A stretch of 64,000 bases of DNA, taken from Gnetum montanum. Taxonomy: Eukaryota; Streptophyta; Gnetopsida; Gnetales; Gnetaceae. Below, piece after piece: positions 56,415 to 64,000 of the stretch. Location of the stretch: the NCBI GenBank assembly GCA_015680685.1, contig MNCI01004263.1, forward strand, positions 195,838 through 259,837, written 5' to 3'. Within the stretch, counting starts at the first letter, position 1. Every line of letters starts with the position of its first letter. Both the position numbers and the translations under genes were made by a program. The notes under the pieces are model-generated. The model was not told the origin of the DNA. It did not search any database and was given only the letters and a program-made list of their open reading frames with translations.

Positions 56415-57900
56415 TAAAACACCACTAAAATTTGCATGTTTTAATCATTTTTCATCATGTATCCTTCACCCCATGAAACCTAAGGTAAAATTTCATTGTA
56501 AATGTGATGGTTGTAACCCATAAAGGGAAATCTCACATATTTTATACTTTTGGCACTAAAAATGCCTCATAAGTAATCAAAGCCTCATATCCCAAGATAA
56601 AAAAGATAGTTATTGTCTATATTTGGGCTTGGTAGGTCAAAAATTCCTTTTGGGATGCTAAAAAATGGTAATTTGATGGGTTTTATGTGGGGTATACACT
56701 TTTCTACATTGGAAAAACATACATGAGGGTAGATCTCACCTACCCCTAGCATGAAGGGGTGTAGGTCATAATTCTCAACATGGAGGGGTAGATCTTAGTG
56801 TGGAAGGATGAGAAACTCATAATGCCTAGTGTGGAGGGGTCTAACCTTCCACCTAATTTTGATTCCTTCATCCCCCCTAGCATTGAAACATCTTGCCCCC
56901 AATGTAGGAGTAGCAAGAACCAAATTTCAATACTCCATCAACTTCAACATTGATCATGCACTCCAACAACGAAGGTTGAGGCCTAGCATGGAAGAACAAA
57001 GCCAACAGGGAAAAACAAAGCTAGCATAGATGGTATGCCCTTATTACTATTTATAGTAAATGGAATCGCCATGGTGGCATGACACTTACTATATATGGTA
57101 ACTCCAAAATTTGGACACCCATCTTACCTATACATGGTAGAAATTTGCAGCAATTTGCAGCAAAATTACAACTAATTTGTAGAGAAATTACAGCAAATTT
57201 ATAGACCATTCCATGATCTAAAACCTATAAAATCTAAACCCCAACACCATATTTAGGTTCCACAACCTTTGACATTCATACACTTTTGAATTTGTAGGAT
57301 CTAAGAGCTCTTCCATACTTGTAGAAGCGCAACTCCTAAAACCCCCCTTAGTGTGGAACGCCTATGGCTTTTTAACATCGATTATGCCCTTGAGATTTGT
57401 GATTTTTTGGTCTCCATGCTTCACTATTGGGATTCTCAAATCCTAGCATAGAGTACTTTGGTAGCCAAATCCCTTACACTTCTCAATCCCTAGTGGTAGC
57501 CAACATTGTAGATCGGAAGTAGTAGCAGAGGAGGTTCAATGACATCAGGTGTGGTAGGACATCTAGATTGTGGAGTTGGCTACATTGGCTTCAATAGATC
57601 ATGAACCCCCATCAAAGTGAATTCCTTTTGCTCTTCCATGGAAAAGTTTTGTGTACACATCCCTTGAACTTATTCTTTATTTTATAAATAAAGTTTTAAA
57701 GTTTTAGTTTCATGTAAAATTCTCATTTACTTTCTAGTTTTTAGATTTGTATTCTTCTTTTTGCATCATTAATTTTGCATTCTCTAAGTCCCTAGATGGT
57801 CTATTGGATCATCTAAGGCACCTCGGATTCCATTTTTTGAAAGCTCTAAGGATTCAGTGTTAAAGTTGTTGTGTTAAAGCTTTTGATTTTTCAATGATCA
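56415..57900 (+). repeat. 3' LTR of element D
   Basis: Starts TAAAACACCACTAAAATTTG; the far end is placed near 57900 by similarity of 57786-57900 to the LTR ends of E and C (AAGTCCCTAGATGGTC, then TTTTTCAATGATCA). The body has CTAGCATGGAGG-type words at 56740-57010. The short open frame at 56829-57029 is not considered a gene. Confidence 0.65.
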
Positions 57901-60560
57901 AATTTTTCGATTGCAACATATATCTCTTGGACATACTTCTATCCATACTTCTTCTTTCTACTATATAATAGAATACCATAGGCCTATGACCCCATGCATT
58001 GAGACACATCCTTATACATCACAACTAGTACCAGGTCCATCCTATAAAGCTCTTAATCCTTTACTACCAATACCACTACAGGTCATCAAAGGGGAACTAC
58101 CATATGAAGAGTGATATTAGGATAGTTGATGAGCAGTAGGTACCCCTTACACCCAACCATATGATTCACAAGTGTTCATGCATGATTTGGTTAAATTCCA
58201 TGGATGGGACTAGTTGTGCATCTAGATCGTTAAGCATTCATCATAGTTCACTATCTTTCGACTTGGACTAGTGGTAGCTTTATCACATATGGCTTAGTCT
58301 AAGGTGAGACATATGATTGCTGATGTTGTTTTAACTTTATGCTACTCCTAATAATAATAAAGAAATTAATTATTTAATTTAATTAAAAATGGAAAGTAAA
58401 GTTTAAACTAGCCTATGGGCAATGAGTATCCATTCCTAACTTATTGTACACATCCTAAACTCATGTATCCACAATTGGAATTACCAAGCATTATGCTATT
58501 GGGTGAACCAAGCAATAGCGTTGTTGGGATTACCAAGCAAATACATGTTTATGCTCAAGACTAGTTGTGCTTATTCCACTAATTGATTAATGTGTATGGA
58601 AATGTAAATATTAACTAAGTACATGAAAAGTAAATTTAATCTAAATCAAAGCATTGTAATGAATAAGAATCAATATCAATCTTATTGTCATTTATAGAAT
58701 ATGTCTAGGTACATTACCACTTGAATAAGATGTCATACAATTGACTTAGATCCACACTGTGAGCACTCTTTAACTATTCTCTAAGATTATGAAATAAAAT
58801 TGCAATGGTTCAACTACTCTATTAACAAAAGAATGCCAAATATATGGTGGGAGCACATGTATTTATAGGCAGAAACACACACTATGTTGATACATACATG
58901 TTAATTCATGTGTCAACAGGGCTCCATCGATGTGTACCCATCGATGCAGCTATGATATCCCATCTATGACATAATAGATGCAATGTAACATCTATGATGT
59001 AGTAGCTAACTGAGATGGATCGATAGAGATGCTACAACAGAGATGCGATGTAGCATCTACAGCATAACATCTATGATATCTCAACCAACTAATGCTTTAT
59101 CATACCTCCATGATGAACTAAAAACTTGTCCTTCAGTTAACATGATAGGACCGATCTTTATTCATAAAAAATTAGGAATGATGGGATTATTAACTAATGC
59201 TAACTACTGACTAACTTTGAGTGCTACATTACAAAATTTTATTCAAGTGGATGCATTACAAAATGAAAAAATGACAAAAGGACGAAATAGACATCAAAGT
59301 TTATCAAATTTATAGAGGTCTTTAAAAATCCACTAAAGATGAATCTTCTTGTTGTTGCTAGTGGTGGTAGAATTCCAACCTTAATTATTATGTTGATGCT
59401 TCTCTTGTTATGTAGAACATTCTTAAAGTGTGGACTGAAATTTCTTCTCATTGTTCCATGAATCTAGCAATCATGTGATGTTTGAGCCACTATCTTATAT
59501 GTGCTATTTTTTATCCATGGGCGTATCATATGTTGTTCCTTTCTTACCTTTGTTTCCATGCTTGGAAAAATACCTTCTTCCTTAGGTGTCCCATTTAGCA
59601 TCACTTGCAATCACCAAAGGATCAACATTATTTTTGGTAAATATCCTTAATAATTAACCCACTTCAGATCCCTTAGTTAGCTTAGCTTAAAATATGTTTG
59701 TGTTTTAAGTGCAAGGTAATGACAATGTGCTATTTTCAAGGCTATGAGGTAACTAAAATCATCAAGTTTACATTATTCTAATGAATTTATATTAGTATTC
59801 ACAATGTTTGAAAATAAAATGTTTAGAAAAATTTCAAAAATTTCAAAGTGAACATCCATAGCCCCCATTACTAATGAGCATAACTCTAAAAGTGCACAAG
59901 TTTTCAAACAATTAAAGCCAAAGGTCTTAATTCAGAAGATGACCAAGAATTTTTTTTGAATTTGAAGGATATGGAAATAGAAAATTAGAAAATTAAGAAA
60001 AAATTAATAAGAAGTAGTCTCCAAATCATGCATAAATTTATAGAAACTATCAATGATGTTCTAAAAGGTGTAAAGTTTAGTTCAAAGCCATGATCAACAA
60101 GAGTTATGTAAGTGGGTCTTCCCAAAGTAGGTTCCTACCATAATGCCCTTGCATAGCCATTTCTATAGATGTTCATGGGTTCCAAATAACACACAAATAC
60201 CATGTTTGGGATGTTACACTATACTACACAAAACCATTGGGCTTATAATTGCATGCAATAGTGAGGTGAATGAATGCATTGAGAAGGGATTGCAGATATC
60301 AGAAGGTAAGGTGGTTTACCATGTCTACAATAGGCTCTTGTGAAAACTGTGATTAAAATGATCATCATACCTATCCATCCAAGTTTTAGACCAAGTCCAT
60401 TCCATGAATAGTGATCTCACATTGATGTGTTTCTTCTCTTCTATCATCATGAGTTTACAAAAACCACAAAGAATGATCATCACTCCAAAAATAGAAGAAA
60501 AGAGAAGAAGAAAGGAAGGGCCTTAGTTGGAGGGATAAATTTAGGCATGGATAACATGTC
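57901..60560. other. AT-rich region without recognised genes
   Basis: No coding region with family motifs on either strand. 58920-59080 holds a cluster of CATCTATGATGTAG/ATAGATG words with local inverted repeats (CATCTATGACATAATAGATG), similar in style to the LTR words further left, so part of another decayed LTR is possible. Confidence 0.45.
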
Positions 60561-60570
60561 TTTCCAGCAC

Positions 60571-60646
60571 AATAACTAGTGATTGTAACAATCACTAGTT
60601 ATTAGTTTTTTTTAGCGCAATAACTAGTGATTGTAACAATAACTAG
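60571..60646. repeat. Perfect 16-bp inverted repeat plus partial direct copy
   Basis: 60571-60586 (AATAACTAGTGATTGT) and 60588-60603 are exact reverse complements with one base between. A second copy of the left arm follows at 60619-60634, with an imperfect right arm. Each copy is preceded by GCAC/GCGC and followed by a T tract. Could be a tiny foldback element or a transcription terminator-like hairpin. Confidence 0.85.
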
Positions 60647-61760
60647 GTGGATTAGTTTTTTTCTCACACACTTGTTTCTGAACTTTATGGTGGGTCAGTA
60701 TAGGGGTTATGTTAATATTTCAAATTTTGGGTTCACAACTGCATCCTTTATCATTATTAGTGATGCATGGAGGTTTCTATCTGTTGGCGACCATTTGGGA
60801 CACAACCACCAACGAGTGTCCTCGAACAAGATTTAGGTGCCTACTAGTCTCTGGCAACACCAAGGCCTAGATACCTCCAAATAAACTTAGTAGTTAATGT
60901 GAGTATGTGTGTGTGCTGTTACGGCATGCGGTTCTGTAAAATGAAATGATTACATTGTGTGTAAACAACAAATGACTTATCTTAAAGAGATTCAACCAAC
61001 TTTGCCAAGTATTGTGAGTTGTTGAAAGTTTCCTATTTTGTTCAACTGCCTAGTCTATGCGGTTCTTATAATACCTACCTGTAACAAATAAAATTTTGAA
61101 AAAACATTTGAGCACAACTCTACGAATCTACTTCTAATTTTCCCCAGAGAAAGAGATAGTTCCACAAGAAAACTAGAAATAGAGCAAGATTCAATGGAAA
61201 TAGACAGAAAAGAAAGAAGATTTGTATAGACCTCAAATATTTAAATAAGGTAAAATGACACGAGTAAACACTTTGCAATAAAAATATTCCAAATTCAATA
61301 TCTATGAATTGTTCAAACTTCCAAGGCTCAAATAAGAAATTTCTTCAAGACAATCCTACTATGCTACCAAAAATTACTACGTAAATGACCACATACGAGA
61401 CTTCATTTTAACTAGATAATAGATGTCAACGATTGCATTCAATAGAACCTTTGAAAGAATTGACAATTTTTTATTGAAATATCATGGAAATTCACTTTAA
61501 AGATAAAAAGAAGCTATTCTGGTCCCATCAAAATACCAAAGATTTTCTAAACCATCTTGACTACTGAATTGTTCAACGGCATGACTACAAGCAGAGGCTC
61601 TCTTACAACAATCCCAATAGCAGTTCCTATACGTTGCACAATAACAAAATTTACTACTAAAATGCTCTTAAGGCTTTTAAACACAAGCGCTTCTATGGCA
61701 AAATTTTAACAGAAATTTTCTATCGGGCAACAAGAACAATAAGAGCAATCTAAAAATCCC
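60647..61760. other. AT-rich region, nothing recognised
   Basis: No gene, RNA or repeat family identified on either strand. Confidence 0.4.
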
Positions 61761-62060
61761 AAAATTACTTGCCAAGGATGATACTATCTAAACCACTAGC
61801 TAAATAATTTAAACAAAATAAAAATAAAACATAACTCACAGGACCATGACAAAGAGGCTGAAATCTTTTATTTAGCAAGCCATCAAGCAATCGTTCACAA
61901 TTTCTTCTTACAAGCTCTTCCCGGAATCCAAAGTGTGTCTCCAAGTGAGAGCCCAAGTGCTAGCTAGTAGCCTTCCAAAGTGTAGTATCAATGTCTTCTT
62001 CAAAGTTCTGATCCCCCCATGAGACCCCAATGTCTTCCCTTTTTAAAGGGTTCAAAGGTG
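61761..62060 (-). promoter_or_regulatory. Possible minus-strand promoter or decayed LTR
   Basis: On the minus strand, CCCTTTAAAAAGGG (about 62035-62048) resembles a TATA region. Downstream come about 180 bases of balanced composition with CTAAATAAAAG (polyadenylation-like, about 61867) and then CCT|GTGAGTTATG, a good splice-donor match near 61840. This order suits an LTR R region or a first exon. An open frame starting at TTG (61956) has no family match. Confidence 0.3.
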
Positions 62061-62387
62061 GTTACATTCCAAAATATCCTAGCTAACTTTTCTCCCAAGT
62101 AAGGAGGTTACAACTTACCCATCTAGTTAGGAGGAAGTTATGTAGTTAGGAAGTTATACATGAAATTAGGAGGAATTTATGCTATCATTAATAAATACTA
62201 CAAATATTTAATATAATATTATAAACATTTTAACATTAATATTACAAATATTTTGTAGGTAGTAACTTATATAATAATATTTGAAAAATAATGTTTTGAA
62301 GCCTTGGGATGATTAAATTAAAAAAAATAAGATTATAACCAAGGCTTTATACTATTAGTGTATGTGGTATTGTGATTATTTAAAATT

Positions 62388-62549
62388 TTATTTGATGAAC
62401 TGCAACTCCGGTTTACTAGCATCAGCCCAAAATATCTCTTGACACCTGTCTTGATGTGCCTTTGTTTCTTTGTTGCCGCGTTTAGCGGACTCGTATGCGA
62501 TATCGAATGCATCGGCATCGGGGATGGCTGCTATTTCGGATGGTAGGTT
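62388..62549 (-). pseudogene. Candidate last coding exon of an unidentified host gene
   Basis: Minus strand open for about 53 codons, ending TAA at 62388. Fragments: PSEIAAIPDADAFDIAYES and then CQEIFWADASKPELQFIK. Composition is protein-like and the DNA keeps CpG (CCGCG, GCGATATCGAATGCATCGG), in contrast to the TE background. A splice acceptor within the reading frame (GAAATAG) is possible. I do not recognise the family. Confidence 0.45.
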
Positions 62550-62695
62550 TCAGGAGGAGTAAATGAAATACTGCCGAAAAATTTGAAATGAGTTCTTTGG
62601 AAAAAAAGCCTTGTTTGATGAGTAAGTAACCTGCACAAATTATTGGAAGTTATGGGAATGAGCTGGAAACACGCCTGTCACTGGAGCTAGTTTCT

Positions 62696-63290
62696 TTGCA
62701 GCCTTTGTTCTCAGCTCATCGATTTTTTTGCAGTGTGACTATAGCTAGACCTTCACGTAGGATAGAGGTGGTCATTTTTGTAGATTTTCATGAAATAGTA
62801 AGGATCAGAATGTTAAAACGCAAGTTCGGATTTGAGGGTTTCAGCATGAACAGGCCAGGTCTCCTGGGTGATTTTATCATTCTGGGGTTTGAATCCATGA
62901 AATCGAAGGGTGTCTATACATACTATCCCTGACCAGAGCCTCCCAGTAACCACTTTGAAGGTCACATCCTGGACAACATTGAGTACACCAGGGGTTTCAG
63001 CAACATCAATATTGACAGCGTTGGCGACGACAAAGAAGTGGATCCACTACCTACGTTCACGGCGGGAATTAGGAAGAAATGGATGCCTTGAATGCTAGAT
63101 ATGATTCTGACCAGGAGGTTTATGCGGCCACCAAGACCATTGATGCCATCTAGAGCCATTTCCAGAACAATTCTAATGATAATCTAGTTGTGCCAGATAT
63201 TTGTAGATTGAGGAGAACACTTCTATTGCCGCCCTGACTGTTTTGGAAATTAACGCTTTCCGGCAGAGTATTTTTGCAAGGCAGGGCCAA
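62696..63290 (+). pseudogene. CpG-retaining unidentified coding-like stretch
   Basis: The plus strand is open from 62696 to 62929 (KFGFEGFSMNRPGLLGDF, ending GVYTYYP-stop) and continues in frame with NHFEGHILDNIEYTRGFS and DPLPTFTAGIRKKWMP to 63090. Two TTGCAG-type acceptor-like sites lie upstream (62700, 62732). The minus strand is also open for about 75 codons over 62806-63030 (VTFKVVTGRLWSGIVCID), so the coding strand is not settled. No family recognised. Confidence 0.35.
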
Positions 63291-64000
63291 ACATAGAACG
63301 TGAACTAAACAATGGTTAAGAGGGATTTTAATTTCTTATTGATGCATTCATGAATGGGGTGGGCTCTTTTAAATTGATAAAACTTTTCAATTCTTTTTTT
63401 CAATCTTCCTATCACACAGGGACATGATAAATTTTTCTTTTCCTGATATCATCATTTGAAAATGGAAACACTAAATCTTCACTTAACAGAGGTTCCACAT
63501 GAAACCTTTGGTATTAAAATATCAATAGGGCACAACCATCATATATTTTTTATTTGAATATCTTCTATGTCTCATTCATATTTTATCACCTTTGTTGTTC
63601 CATAAGATGGCTAAATGTGCCAACATTTCTGCCCCCTTAAAAACTTAAATAAACTTGTGCAACCTCACTTCAAAACTAAAACATACTGAAATTTTCATTG
63701 AATTTTTCCAGCTGAATAGAAATCATTTTTGAGGAAAATTTCCAATTAACATAAGGTGTGATGGGACAAAAACCTCATTCCTAAGAAAAATCAAACTGTA
63801 CATTATCAAATCCTTTATGAACTATTCTTGGGATGGAAACTGAATTGTGAGGGTTACCCTAGTGGGAATCCTCATTTCTCTAACTATTTCATAGGAAATA
63901 TTTGATGTGATGAAGGTAGTCCTATTGCATTTGGGCTTGGTAGAGCTCTCACCTTGATCTACAAGAGCTTTCTCTTCGGCACTTTTCTCATTTTCCTTTT
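63291..64000. other. AT-rich sequence, nothing recognised
   Basis: No coding region, RNA gene or repeat identified up to the window edge. Confidence 0.4.

Larger units (their letters stand above)
30896..57900 (+). mobile_element. Element D: Tat-lineage element, 5'-truncated, split by element E
   Basis: Parts: 30896-37532 (antisense-gene region remnant, repeats, pol, repeats, part of the 3' UTR) and 55648-about 57900 (rest of the 3' UTR, PPT, 3' LTR). Element E (37533-55647) lies between them in opposite orientation. Joining the two parts restores the usual order integrase, repeats, 3' UTR, PPT, LTR. Gag, PR and 5' LTR are absent from the window; C probably inserted at, or recombined next to, its left border. 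Confidence 0.7.

Noticed and set aside
1-64000. tRNA or rRNA genes
   Set aside because: No cloverleaf with conserved GGTTCRA-type T-loop or rRNA motif noticed; the TGG motifs near LTR ends are primer binding sites, not tRNA genes. A tRNA scan was not possible.

Overview
The window is plant nuclear DNA made almost entirely of old, nested LTR retrotransposons. All belong to the Ty3/gypsy superfamily, Tat (Ogre/Grande/RIRE2-like) lineage. The lineage call rests on the order RT, first RNase H, a second archaeal-type RNase H, integrase, on the RT motif YVDDIVVKSK, and on the lack of any chromodomain. Very long LTRs, deep decay and large spacing suggest a big plant genome, possibly a gymnosperm or fern; that is inference.

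I resolve five elements. A (1-6111, minus) has a 1.2 kb 5' LTR, PBS, nearly open gag and PR, and runs off the left edge. A sits inside the 3' LTR of B (6112-14978, minus), which keeps LTRs, gag and PR but has lost almost all of pol. B sits inside the gag of C (14979-30895, plus), which has gag-PR, an antisense gene, pol and a 3' LTR. D (30896-37532 plus 55648-about 57900, plus) keeps pol and a 3' LTR. E (37533-55647, minus, 18.1 kb) lies inside the 3' untranslated part of D and is the only copy whose two LTRs are both in the window.

The main discovery is the layout shared by C and E: gag-PR, then a multi-exon gene on the opposite strand, then RT-RNH-aRNH-INT. The antisense genes of C (18288-22973) and E (44703-49178) encode homologous proteins with matching intron positions and the same acidic C-terminus; B keeps only the last exon. 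Short tandem repeats sit at the junctions: after PR, before RT and after INT. Read in the sense direction each unit is a small hairpin followed by TTAAACTAGCA; stem bases change between copies while pairing is often kept. A second repeat class consists of palindromic words in the LTR, the leader and the first intron of the antisense gene. The word is shared within an element but differs between elements.

Genes work together as in other Tat elements: Gag builds the particle, PR cleaves it, RT/RNH make cDNA and INT inserts it. The antisense protein has no assigned function. Every coding region carries stops or frameshifts, so all copies look inactive.

From about 57900 to 64000 retroelement signals fade. 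There is a perfect 16-bp inverted repeat at 60571-60603, a possible minus-strand promoter or LTR near 62050, and a CpG-retaining stretch (62388-63290) that may be a fragment of a host gene. An 80-base C run followed by N at 31051-31134 looks like an assembly artefact.
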